A stretch of DNA of 64,000 nucleotides from Trichosanthes cucumerina (Eukaryota > Streptophyta > Magnoliopsida > Cucurbitales > Cucurbitaceae): positions 23,443,898 through 23,507,897 of the forward strand of contig CM071844.1 of assembly GCA_036507285.1 (NCBI GenBank). The letters run 5' to 3'. Positions within the stretch are counted from its first letter, which is position 1. Each line of letters starts with the position of its first letter. The position numbers and the translations under genes were made by a program. This document shows, one piece after another, positions 48,515 to 58,117 of the stretch. The notes beneath the pieces were generated by a model, which was not told where the DNA came from, made no database searches, and was given only the letters and a program-made list of their open reading frames with translations.

Positions 48515-50619
48515 GTTTTAAGCTGAAAAACTAAGAGAACTTTGTGTTAGTCTCGCAAAAAATTTTTGAAATCCAATCAGGTTTTCGTAAAAATTGTTTC
48601 ATGGTCCCTAAGTCATTCAAAATTTGCAATGATATCCTAAATGTTTAGAATGACCGCCACCGAAGGGTGAACAGAACACTCCTCCTCTAGGACAAGACTT
48701 TCTCGATCAAACCCTAATCCCAGAATAACTCTAATTCCATTAGGCGTCCAATTACTATTGTTTGGTCGAATTTATTAACACATAACGAATTCTGTGAGTG
48801 TCACCCTCAATCTTTAAGTTTCCAAGCATTCGTCCAAACAATAGCCACCGAAGGGTGAACCAAGAAGGAAAACCAACCAGGAAACTGTATCTTTTTCGAG
48901 AATTCACGGTCGACTCCCATGATCAAGCCTTCCGAAGGGATTGTCTGGTTTAGGCCAAACTAGCAGGCGGATCATAGGTGTCTCACGGTGTGAATCGAAA
49001 GAAGAGACCGTGGGTCCCGTTTTCACAAGTCCCGCTCCCACTCACTATAAGTACTCTCTCCATCCACGATGATATTGACCTATACAAATGTCACCCAAAG
49101 GGGAACGCTCCCATTTGCGCCACGGGGCCGAGTATAGATCTCACGGTGCGGACTTAACGGAGATTTGTGGTCGAAAATTAAATGTATCTCAAACACTATA
49201 TTTCCTCTCACTCAACACTTTAATTTTATTACGGATTGACTTAGATAAACGGGCTAAAATTTACCTAAGTCTACCAATATAACTCTCATATGGTATTAAC
49301 CTAAGTTTATAATCACATTATTACTTAGGTCTATGTGAGTAAATTAAATCACTTTTAATTATCGGCACTCACGATAAGTATAATCTAAGAATCTCCTGAC
49401 CGAATTTACTCCCAGGTCGGTTTCCAGGTAGGGGTGTTCCGCAAGCGTCAACTTAAATACCCCAGCCTTAGACAAAACCTTCCTTAGACAGAGTTACTAA
49501 TCAGTCTTCATTCATAGACAAAACTTTGATTTCCTAATTCTAATCTTATTAGAACTAGAAAACCTAAGTCTAATTATTCAAGTTCTAAACTCTTTAAAAC
49601 TAATAATTAACTTAGGTTGCATGCATTTCTATGTTATAGTGTTTGATCATTCATCACATGAATAACTATATACTATAACAAAAATAATTCATCACATGAA
49701 TACAAATGCATGAGCATACTTTAGTTCAAAAAATATAACACTTATATTAATTAATTTAAACATGCATTTAATGATATTATAACACTAATAATATAACCTA
49801 TCATGCAAACTATATATTATAACTCTTATAATATAAATGATGCATGAATATGTTTAACCTAAAGTTTGATTTTAAATCTATATGACATATATTATGCACA
49901 TAGAATTTAATTAAATCATACATCACATGCATAAAATAATTAAATAGCAAAAATGGACCGGTTTTTGACACCTAGGGGCAATTATTTAATTAAATAACAT
50001 TAATATAACATTTATATTAATATTATTTAATAAAATAATTATATAAATAAATAAATAAATATTTTACATTTATTAAATAAAAATAAAATCGAAAAAAGCA
50101 ACAGCCCCACGAAGCCTCCTACCCACGTCTGTGAAACTGCCCACTATCGCGTGCGGCATTGCAACGCCGTGGGCAGCGTTGCAACGCTGCCGTCCAGCGT
50201 CCACGCAACGTTCTCAACGTCAGCGACGTTGCAACGCTACACCTAGCATTGCAACGCTGTCCAGCAGCGCACCTTGCTCCCGCTGGCATAGCGTTGAGAC
50301 GCCAATGAACAGTGTCTCAACGCCATCGCCAGTATAGCAAACACCTTTGCTGTTTTGCTTCGAAATTTGCCTGTTTCCGCTTCGATTTCTTCACAGCAAC
50401 TCTTGTACTAAAGACTCGGACTTACATACTCAATTTACAACAAAATTGCCCAAAAACAACGGGCCTTTACATTGATCTCATCAACATAATTGTAAATCTA
50501 AAAAAATGCCAAAAACCGAAACATCCATCATGCAAACCAGCATTCATCTCATGAAATTAAGGTAAAATAACCACCAATTTTAACAAAAATACAGTGTATA
50601 ATGAGAAACCATCGAAATG
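48515..50619 (-). other. Untranslated leader of E3 (2.1 kb)
   Basis: Homologous to the E1 leader over its length. Four hairpins of one design at 48,658-48,669, 48,846-48,857, 48,931-48,940 and 49,094-49,103; palindrome array 50,153-50,335; pyrimidine-rich TAGTTTTTCAG (element strand) ending at 48,523, 8 bases before the gag ATG. Confidence 0.78.
50153..50335. repeat. Palindrome array in E3 leader
   Basis: One exact GCGTTGCAACGC (50,176-50,187) and several one-off forms: GCATTGCAACGC (about 50,156 and 50,246), GACGTTGCAACGC (about 50,225), AGCGTTGAGACGCC (about 50,290). Same position in the leader as the array of E2. Confidence 0.85.
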
Positions 50620-50631
50620 ACTCTGATACCA
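50620..50631 (-). other. Primer binding site of E3
   Basis: On the minus strand TGGTATCAGAGT, identical to that of E1. Confidence 0.9.
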
Positions 50632-50632
50632 T

Positions 50633-52417
50633 TCATCTCATGCAGCGGACGACGATCGAATCGTCAAGGTATCGTTATGCTACTTGAAATTTGTTAAAAT
50701 GATCTAACGCTTAGATCTAAGTTAAACATACAAAAAAATAAGGAAGAAAAACAGTAAAAAGAACGTACTTACTTGTTGAAGACAATTCTTCAAGCTTTCT
50801 TCCTTGATCATGAACACTCCGTGCTTCTCGATCTCAACGAACACTTCTCCCGATCAAAACCTGAACACCACCAATGACCTTCTCGGTTGTTCTTCCTTTG
50901 GAAGAAGAAAAGTTGTGGGACTTTAGTTTTGGAGAGGGAGGAGATTTTGAGTGAAAATGTTGAGAGAGAATTCTCTTCTTTTGGTTAAAATTCCAAAAAT
51001 GAGAGATTGAATTTCAATGCTTCTTGCAAGAAGGATTTAAATAGTGGAATAATCATGGAGTTAAAATCTCCACATTATTACCATTTTACCACAACTATAG
51101 GTTATGAAAATCACATTTGCATAACCATATATTATAAGATATCTCATATCTAATTATACAAATCACATTTGCACAATTGTGGATTTTATTAAATTGAATC
51201 ACATCCAATTTAATTTCTCTCAATTAATTTCTCCAATTAGCTCTAATTCAACAATTAGGCACCTATAGTTTATTATGAATCCCATTCACATTAAACTATA
51301 TATTATATCATTCATATCTCATATAAATGACATAAATGCCCTTTAAGTGAAATTGAACACTTCAATTTCATACCAAAACATTAACCCTTCTTTTAACCCA
51401 GATTGAGCCAACCGAGGGACCTAATGGACCTACAGTGACAAGCTCTAATGATCCGAGATTAACCTATCAAACTCTTTGACCCTATTAATCAACATTCATT
51501 AGTTACGGTAACACTCCACTAAAGCCTGTAACTGCACTCCCGTTAGTGCAGAAAATTACGTGTCCACTGATATAACCAATAACCATAAGTCGACCCTTCA
51601 CAGGTTGTTCGTAGACACGGCTTGGTCAAATTACCATTTTACCCCTCCGTCTACTTCTTGTTCCTTAAGTCCCCACTGCTCCTCTAATGAACAACATATC
51701 GTGTTGGTCCAACCATACACAACACCCTTCTCGGGCCAGTGAGAAGGTGGGCGCGATTGTCCAAGCCACGAGACGACCTTAAGGGAACAACCCCTCTAGT
51801 TTCCCTAAAGGCGGGAACGAGTAAATTCCATCTTGAGTAGTTAAGTTCCCAGCTCCCTACTTAGTCTTGTCCCTGAGAAGATAGGCATATTGGGCGAGTA
51901 ACTGTGACCACCCTTACCCGTACTAGTCAAAGGATGGACCATGAGACGGAGTCCGTAACACGCTCGAGATTCGGTCGAGTCACTAATGGTCATCTACGAA
52001 GTTATTAGTTCTTACTGTCAACGGTGTTACATCAGTAGGTCTAATAATTCATGGTCCGGTCTTGTATAATCTCATTGCACAGGATGCCCCCACTCGCATG
52101 TCAACCACATGAATGAGTCAGATCACCTCGTTTGTATCTAATACAACGCGGGTCGCATTCACAGCGTATCCAGGATTAGGTCTCCAACCCTATCCATATA
52201 CTGTAGACCGTTCGGGTCATTAACTCGAACGTAATCCTCCCTGTGTGTCTACTACAAACCGTTCAAGTTCTAGTTCTCTCATAAATCCAATGACCCTGGA
52301 GCTTAGTTTATTTGAAAAGTTTGTAAATATTGTGAGACATAAAGTAATGAAATAAATAACTCTTATTAATTTCAAATAGTAACTTACAAACACGAGATTA
52401 GGACAAAAATCCCAAAA
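50633..52417 (-). repeat. 5' LTR of E3
   Basis: Begins at an eroded edge (TCATCTCATGCAGCGG instead of TGAAGGG..GCAGCGG) and ends GGACAAAAATCCCAAAA, the final CA having become AA. About 1,785 bases; similar throughout to the 3' LTR, with local disorder at 51,520-51,560 and 51,750-51,970. Confidence 0.9.
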
Positions 52418-52594
52418 ATTATTATATTTTTTTAATTTTCAGTCTATTTGGGGCTTGACCGATCGGCCAGTTTTGCCAAGGCAAAAACTGACCCCGACCG
52501 ACACCTTCACTAAATCGGTCGACCGAGATCGGTTCAATCGTTCTTTTCGGTCGAGTCAGTTTTTGGTCTTTTTTTGCTCACCCCTAATAGGCAC

Positions 52595-53640
52595 AACTAT
52601 CCCAATTGTTATATAAATCTCAAGCATTCACAAATAGATTTTAACTAAATTGTCAATCAACTTGTTCGGCTTAGTGGTTCTCCTAAAAAGCAATTTCCCT
52701 AAGTTCATTAACTTTGCATGCAAACATAAGTTAACCTCAATTATTTTAATTATCTAGTACTTTCCGTAACATGAAAAACTAAGACAAAGGCATTTAGCAA
52801 TGTGGAAGACCAAGACACTTTAATTATATAAATCCAATTAACATGCTTCTTAAACTCCCTAGAGTCTAACATGTCAACTATGAATCTAAGGTTCCCCAAA
52901 GAATCACACACAGTTATAACTCTCGTGTTACACAATCTATGTCATGATTGAGGTGTCAATTCAATCATGAATAACAATAGACATGCGTAAACAATTGAGA
53001 CATCAATTCAATCAAAGATGCATAGTCATTAGATTAAAGTAGAGAATTCAATAATTAAATGCCAATAGAGTTAACAATTATAAACAGCCTCACTACATTA
53101 CAATTGGTTTTAACCGACCTATGAACCAAAGGAAGAGGTTTAACCAAGCATAGTCATGAACACTCGAACGACCTCCATGGTCTTCATCGATACAACCCAA
53201 AAACTATAAAAGAAATTACCCTAAACACTTTAAAGCTAATTTCGAAAGTGAGAAAAGTTCATACATTATGCTAAGGAAAAGTTTGTATTTATAATCAATG
53301 GGAGCATTCAGATGCCAAGGAGAGCGTCTAGACGCTCCCCCATCTACTTAAGGGATGAAACAGCGTCGAGACACTTGCAGTGTCGAGCAGAGCCTCCCTG
53401 TAGCGTCGAGCGAACCCTTATCACATGATATGTGTCAGCGTCGAGTCGTTTCATGAAGTGTCTAAATGCTCTGTGTACAGGTCTTCTTGCTTGAGTGTGA
53501 ATAGCGTTTAAACACTCATTTTTAGTGTCTAGACGTTGTGCCAACGATCCCTTTAGCTTGTTTAGCTATTCTTCTCCTAATTTGATGCATTTTTTTGGCT
53601 CAATTTCACCCTTTAGACCCCCGATCCTTTCTAAGCCTCC
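52595..53640 (-). repeat. Athila 5' LTR, outer part
   Basis: Continues the LTR after the MITE. Mostly AT-rich, with a motif array at 53,300-53,540. No TG start could be fixed; similarity to anything recognised fades near 53,640. Confidence 0.55.
53300..53540. repeat. GCGTCTAGACGC-type palindrome array in Athila LTR
   Basis: AGCGTCTAGACGCT at about 53,323, then AGCGTCGAGACAC, GTGTCGAGCAG, AGCGTCGAGCG, AGCGTCGAGTCG, AGCGTTTAAACAC and GTGTCTAGACGTTG. The core CTAGAC or TCGAGA varies while the outer GCGT..ACGC arms are kept. Confidence 0.75.
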
Positions 53641-53912
53641 ACAATTGCCTCAAAATCCTCTTTTGTTAGTTCTTCGACTAGTGTAGAGGGAAGATGGATT
53701 TAAGGCGCTTGTAACTCTACCCTGCGCTCGTAAAGACCTTGATAGGTAAGCTAGTTGCACACACACCCAAGAAACGCTTGGGAAAACTTTTGATTATGCT
53801 TTTGATGGCTTGTTTGAGGTTAGAGTCATGTTTCTTGCATTCATTGAATCTTTTATCTCTTAGGTTATTTTAGTCTTGCTCGAGGACTAGGAAGATTTAG
53901 GTTGGGGATATT
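53641..53912 (+). other. 3' end of a plus-strand gypsy element with polypurine tract
   Basis: Non-coding stretch ending CTCGAGGACTAGGAAGATTTAG, then GGTTGGGGATATT. The CTCGAGGAC..GGGGATATTTGAT arrangement is typical of the 3' untranslated end of plant gypsy elements. The tract at 53,897-53,908 precedes a TG start at 53,913. Confidence 0.55.
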
Positions 53913-54289
53913 TGATAGGACCAAAAATAGTCTTATATTTCATGCTTATTTCTTGTAATTTTCTTATATGGGTTGCTCGTTTCATGGTAGAATAAGTCAT
54001 TTGTTCATCATCGTTTTTCTTCTCTAGATTTTTCAACGATCTAGTAAATTGATTATTGTCGAATTTTGAGATTTTTCTAGAAGGGCACTCAAATTGAATG
54101 ACAAGGTTTTTGGTTATTTGTTCTATTTTTTCTTGTTTGGTTGTTAGGGTAGATTTTTTTATATTCGTACAGAGTTGACCCCAAAAGTTATAGGAAGAAT
54201 GGGCATTCATACCACCAATTACAAATATATATTATTTTAGCATGTGTATGTTTCTTATTAAAAAAATTATTAACTTATATTTATTATTA

Positions 54290-54520
54290 TTTGTGCGTTG
54301 GGCTATTAGGATGTTTTATGCCCAATCAAATATTAGAAGTTCAATTTTTAATTGGGTACCAGTTGTTCAGGTAATCATTTCAATCTATTTTGTTTTACTA
54401 TCATTTTGTTTATGTATACGAGTATTGCTTAATTACATGTTTTAAACTATTTATATAGTGTGGTAAACAACCGGGAAATACCGAGTGTGGGTACTACACT
54501 ATAAAGTTCATGTTAGTTTT
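54290..54520 (+). pseudogene. Duplicated Ulp1 catalytic exons (upstream copy)
   Basis: The exon reading AIRMFYAQSNIRSSIFNWVPVVQ (to 54,370), a donor-like GTAATC, an intron of about 80 bases, an acceptor TATATAG, then CGKQPGNTECGYYTMKF (54,460-54,513). The last holds the Gln and Cys of the Ulp1 (C48 peptidase) active site. It duplicates the downstream copy at 55,198-55,440 but sits before the His-bearing exon, out of normal order. Confidence 0.7.
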
Positions 54521-54769
54521 GAGTTTTGTTTAACAATTGTGACATGTGAGTTATACTTGTTTTGAAGATGTTGAGGGTATGTTTTGTATCATTTCTAGTG
54601 GTCGAACGTTATTGAATCGTTAAAATGATTAGTGAATTTGAGTTTGATTGAGTTATCTGGATGTTGAGTTTAGAAGTGTGTTTTTGTTTTAGAAAGGTAC
54701 ATTGTATCATATATTATTAATTCTCATTGTATCATTTTAAATTTTAATACTTTTTTACTTAATTGTTAG

Positions 54770-55640
54770 GTTTTGTGCCAATCTGAACCCATCATATTAG
54801 AACAATATGCATTCCTTCAACCATCCTTGATTTTCATATGCCTCTTGACCGGAAGAGCAACATTGTCGATTCCTATGTAATAGGCTACGAGAGACCAAGA
54901 ATAAACTATCCATTTGTCCTTGTAATTCAGGGTACGTAAATCACGTACTTATTATTTTACTTGTATTTTGATTCCTAACTCTTATTTGTTAGTAATTCTA
55001 TATTTAGACACCATTGGTTGTTGGTGGTTATCTCATTGAGAACATCTACAATTTGGTCGATTGACTTCATTGGACATGGCGTTCACGATTACGTGAAAAA
55101 TATAGTTAATACGTAAGTATTATGAAACTTCTACCATTGATATATTTCTGATGGAAAACGTTATTCACTTAGTTTTATGTATTTGTACTTGTATAGGGCT
55201 ATTAGGATGTTCTATGCTCAACTATTAGGATGTTCTATGCTCAAGCAAACGCTAGAAGTCCAAATTTTAATTGGATAGTTGTTCAGGTAATCGTTTCAAA
55301 TCTACCATTTTTTACTACCATTTATTTTATTTATTCGAGTCTTGTTTATTATATGTTTTAATCTATTTATATAGTGTGCTAAGCAACTGGGGAGTACAGA
55401 GTGTGGGTACTATACTATGAAGTTTATTCGAGATATAGTAACACAGAGAAGTCGAGTGATAACAGGCGTGTAGTAATACTTTGATCTTATTCTATGTGTT
55501 TTAAAGTTTCTTGATTTATTCAATTTTTTGATGTATGTACACTTATTTGTTTTCAGCTGACGAAAAAAGATAAGTACACCCAAGATGAGTTGGACGAGAT
55601 ACGAGTTGAGTTATGTGAATTTGTAAATCGGTACCTATGA
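54770..55640 (+). pseudogene. Ulp1-like (C48) cysteine protease, exons
   Basis: Exon-like blocks with consensus-like splice sites. About 55,007-55,112 reads HHWLLVVISLRTSTIWSIDFIG: catalytic His in HHW and Asp in SID; donor AC|GTAAGT at 55,113. A block at 55,198-55,285 follows. About 55,376-55,471 reads CAKQLGSTECGYYTMKFIRDI, with the oxyanion Gln and nucleophile Cys. The last block is LTKKDKYTQDELDEIRVELCEFVNR (about 55,559-55,632). The 55,198 block has a small tandem duplication (ATTAGGATGTTCTATGCTCAA twice) and a stop. SUMO-protease-like genes of this type travel with plant CACTA and Mutator-like transposons. Probably non-functional. Confidence 0.7.
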
Positions 55641-55984
55641 CCATTTTTGTTATCATACTTCATTTATATGATTTTCGTGAGTTAGTGTTATGTTTTTAAC
55701 AGCTTTTCTTGGAACGATATGTAATAATTTTAACTTATTAATTAGTCAATGAAACTTTGTTTTTGTTCATTTGCAATTAAGGTTTATTTTGATAAAATTT
55801 GTACTTATATAGTTTGGCAAATCGTTGAGTCTCCAATTATATTGTTTCTAGTCTTACGTGAATTACATGTTGATAATGACTACCTTAAAGAAAAAAAATG
55901 TGAATTGATAGAATTGTTCATACAAATGCGAGTGGTAGAGCATGGGTGAATAATATCCATTTTTTTATTTTTATACATAGTTAT

Positions 55985-56553
55985 AGTTGACGGCTAAAAA
56001 ATGACATTAAAACCAGCAGTATTGATGGTTAAAAACTGTCAACATATATGTCATAGTGAACAATGCAAAACGTCAAGTATAGTTATAGATGACAACTAAA
56101 ATACGTCAAGATATATTTATATTGACAAACCATAAGTGTCAATAGGTATTATTGACGGTTGGCTAAAAATGTTGACGGTTAAAAAATATCAACTATACCT
56201 GATGTTGACGGCTCACAGATGTCAATAAAGTGGTTATTGTTGACGCTTTGATCTAAATATTGACGGCTAAAAACATCAACTATACCCTATGTTGTGATAA
56301 ATAAGTGTCAATAAAGAGGCTTTTGTTGTGATTTACGTCATAGTTGATGGCTAATAAATGTCAACATTCATTTTATTGATGATTAAAATCCGTCAATAAA
56401 GACATAATCGTTGACGTTTAACGACCGTCAACTATCAACTTAAAGTTGACGCTTAGATTTATTGACACCACTTTCAATGACGGTCAAAAAACGTCAACTG
56501 AAGTGAATGTTGACAGTTTTTAGCTGTCAATAAAGACCAAATTTGTAGTAGTG
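55985..56553 (+). repeat. Subterminal repeat field of the right CACTA-type element
   Basis: More than 15 copies, in both orientations, of a unit like TTGACGGCTAAAAA / TTTTTAGCTGTCAA (for example 55,988, 56,015, 56,155, 56,171, 56,263, 56,507). These are candidate transposase-binding repeats. Confidence 0.8.
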
Positions 56554-56714
56554 TTAGTTTATTAGATTTTATGCACATATTGATTATTTTGTAGGTAATC
56601 GAGTGAGAATTTAGTTTGGAGCAAATGCATTCAAATGGGGCTAAAATAAGCAAAAATGGAGGTTATTTGAGCAACCGAGTAACAATTAGAAGTGAAATGG
56701 CCATTATACCCCTG

Positions 56715-56890
56715 ACAAGAGCGTCTAGACGCTGGAGCGAAGACAGAAGCTGTGAATGTAGGACAGCGTCGAAACGTTGCTCTCACCTTCTCGACACTGA
56801 GGCGTAAGCATCGCACGATGCTATGACGAGCCCTCCTCGACCTCAAAAAATAGGCACAACATCGAAACGCTGCTTGTAGCATCTCGACGG
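56715..56890. repeat. Palindrome array in plus gypsy LTR-like sequence
   Basis: AGCGTCTAGACGCT at about 56,720, AGCGTCGAAACGTTG at about 56,765, TCTCGACACTGAGGCG, CATCGCACGATG, CATCGAAACGCTGC. Counterpart of the array at 53,300-53,540. Confidence 0.7.
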
Positions 56891-57910
56891 CACTACATTT
56901 TGTACAAATAGCAATTGTTCGTCACTAGGTCATATGATGGTATGGAGTCCAAATAAATTAGCCTCCATGGTTTCTTCTCCCCCCATTCTTTATTGTTTTA
57001 CTTAGTTTTAGGTAGATTTAGGATAGTTAGGATCAAACCATGGACATTTTGCTCGAGGTTTTGGTCTCGAGTGAGCTGGAACGTCGTTTCAGAGGTGATC
57101 GTCAGGTTTTTCGATGTATACATCCTTGAGTTTAATGTTTTTAATGTATAATTTCATGTTAAACATGTCTTTTTTTTCCTTCTTTGCATGTATTCGTAGG
57201 TAGGCCTGCAAACCTATACACATCGAGTACGTTTATCTTAGTTGTGTATATTTTTTAGTTCGCTTGAACACATTGAATGTATGCTTAATTTCAGTAGCGA
57301 TTAGGATTTAGATTCGACGAGTTTGTGAGTTTCGAGCTGTCATGAACGACTTAAAGAATTATGTCCTAAAAGAAATAAAGGGTAAGAATTAATCTAAATT
57401 TTCCACTTTGGTTAATTTGAGCATCTCACTAATTCTAGAAGTTCTTTGGGCCTAAGCGACTAATTTTAAGTATGGCACGCTGCAATCTATAGCTCGGATT
57501 AGTATCATCCCCAGCTTACGACTGGTTTTGGTTTTAATTAGCATTTAGATTAATTAAACTGCACTAGGAGTAACTAGAAGCTCTTTGGCTTGCCTTAGAG
57601 CAGGTGAGAAAATTTGAAGCATGAAATTACTTTTAGTTAAACAGTGATTGGCTTTATTACATCGAATCCATCGTGATCCCCTCGAACCAGTACCTAAGTG
57701 TGAACTTGTCCCTATATTTTATTGCTTTTTTTGTCTTCTTGTGCCCTATTTTTATGTTTAAACTCCCTAGTTCATGTCAGTCTGTGTCAATAAGAAAACT
57801 AACTTGATAAAAAAATCTAATTTTAATTCGGTTTGTTGTGGTTCGACTCAGCCTACTATTAAGTACTACAAGTGTTTAATTTTAGATCGATATTATAAAT
57901 TTCATTTGAT

Positions 57911-58117
57911 GGATCCCTCGAGAAGTTCTTTTCAACATGTTGCTTGTTTTGTCTCCAAGTGGGAGATTTTTAAGAAAAATAGTGGAGTCCAAAACTAAGG
58001 CCCATACATTTGGCCCAACTAACACATCTAATTTAACCTAGTTTTATATTATATAGATATATGTGTGGTTTCAATGGCATGTAATAAAAAGAAGAAAAAT
58101 GAAGTGGAAACAGTGTG
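57911..58117 (+). mobile_element. Scrap of another copia element (polypurine tract and LTR start)
   Basis: Has CTCCAAGTGGGAGATTTTT, a copia-type polypurine tract, followed by GTGGAGTCCAAAACTAAGGCCCATACATTTGGCCCAACTA split by small losses. It resembles the 3' end and LTR start of a different copia group (LTR beginning TGTTGGAGTCC). Cut at 58,118 by the chromovirus-type LTR. Confidence 0.5.

Larger units (their letters stand above)
42802..52417 (-). mobile_element. Ty1/copia LTR retrotransposon E3 (minus, degenerate), 9.6 kb
   Basis: LTRs 42,802-44,608 and 50,633-52,417, with target duplication ATTAT at 42,797-42,801 and 52,418-52,422. Structure as in E1 but reversed. It is the best preserved copy: intact zinc knuckle and protease motif, intact integrase catalytic residues in a 393-codon frame, YVDD present. 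It is dead because 197 bases of RT are deleted and at least three in-frame stops exist. Youngest layer of a three-deep nest (Athila LTR, MITE, E3). Confidence 0.95.
42398..52586. mobile_element. hAT-like MITE (about 570 bases of its own), split by E3
   Basis: Terminal inverted repeats TAGGGGTGATC at 42,398 and, inverted, TAGGGGTGAGC ending at 52,586. Perfect 8-bp target duplication ATAGGCAC at 42,390-42,397 and 52,587-52,594, the size made by hAT transposases. Own sequence is 42,398-42,801 plus 52,423-52,586, rich in GGTCGGTT-type words, with no coding capacity. E3 was inserted later within its ATT microsatellite. Confidence 0.92.
35109..53640 (-). mobile_element. Athila-type Ty3/gypsy element (minus), fragmentary and heavily interrupted
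   Basis: Minus-strand order from right to left: 5' LTR (42,134-42,389 and 52,595 to about 53,640), primer site, gag (from 39,967), protease, RT start, integrase zinc finger, then truncation at 35,108. Two copia solo LTRs (36,633-38,603 and 40,162-42,077) are inserted inside, and a hAT-like MITE carrying E3 splits the LTR. The TGGCG..GGGGA primer site and the gag (LKSGLIHLLP, WNEMKRLFLEKYFP) and protease (NVMPLSIY) motifs fit the Athila group. The distal pol and the 3' LTR are not at the left end. The outer LTR limit near 53,640 is approximate. Confidence 0.82.
53960..56553 (+). mobile_element. CACTA-type element with Ulp1 protease exons, left end not found
   Basis: Right end ..AAATTTGTAGTAGTG at 56,553, which inverted reads CACTACTACAAATTT, a standard CACTA end; TTA (56,554-56,556) would be the 3-bp target copy. 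A 570-bp subterminal repeat field precedes it, and Ulp1-like exons lie further left. No CACTACTACAAA start was found between 53,913 and 54,300, so the left limit is a guess. The TIR and subterminal words differ from those of the element at 16,234, so they are separate families. Confidence 0.6.
53913..57910 (+). repeat. Plus-oriented gypsy LTR-like sequence, interrupted
   Basis: Starts TGATAGGACCAAAAATAG after the polypurine tract. Interrupted by a CACTA-type element (to 56,553), continuing with GGAGCAAATGCATTC.., a palindrome array (56,715-56,890), and near its end TTGTGGTTCGACTCAGCC..TATTAAGTACTACAAG, which matches the Athila 5' LTR end at 42,190-42,235 in inverted orientation. The two LTR-like copies thus lie in opposite orientation and are diverged. 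The end near 57,910 is approximate. Confidence 0.5.

Noticed and set aside
53887..54210. 107-codon minus-strand frame near the CACTA-type element
   Set aside because: No recognisable motif, low-complexity Lys/Ile-rich composition, and it spans the gypsy LTR start and transposon sequence.
16234..56553. One giant CACTA element running from 16,234 to 56,553 with DUF1985 and Ulp1 halves
   Set aside because: The terminal words (CATTACAAGAAAT against CACTACTACAAAT) and subterminal repeats (GCGACGAAA against TTGACGGCTAAAA) do not match, so two separate elements are more likely.
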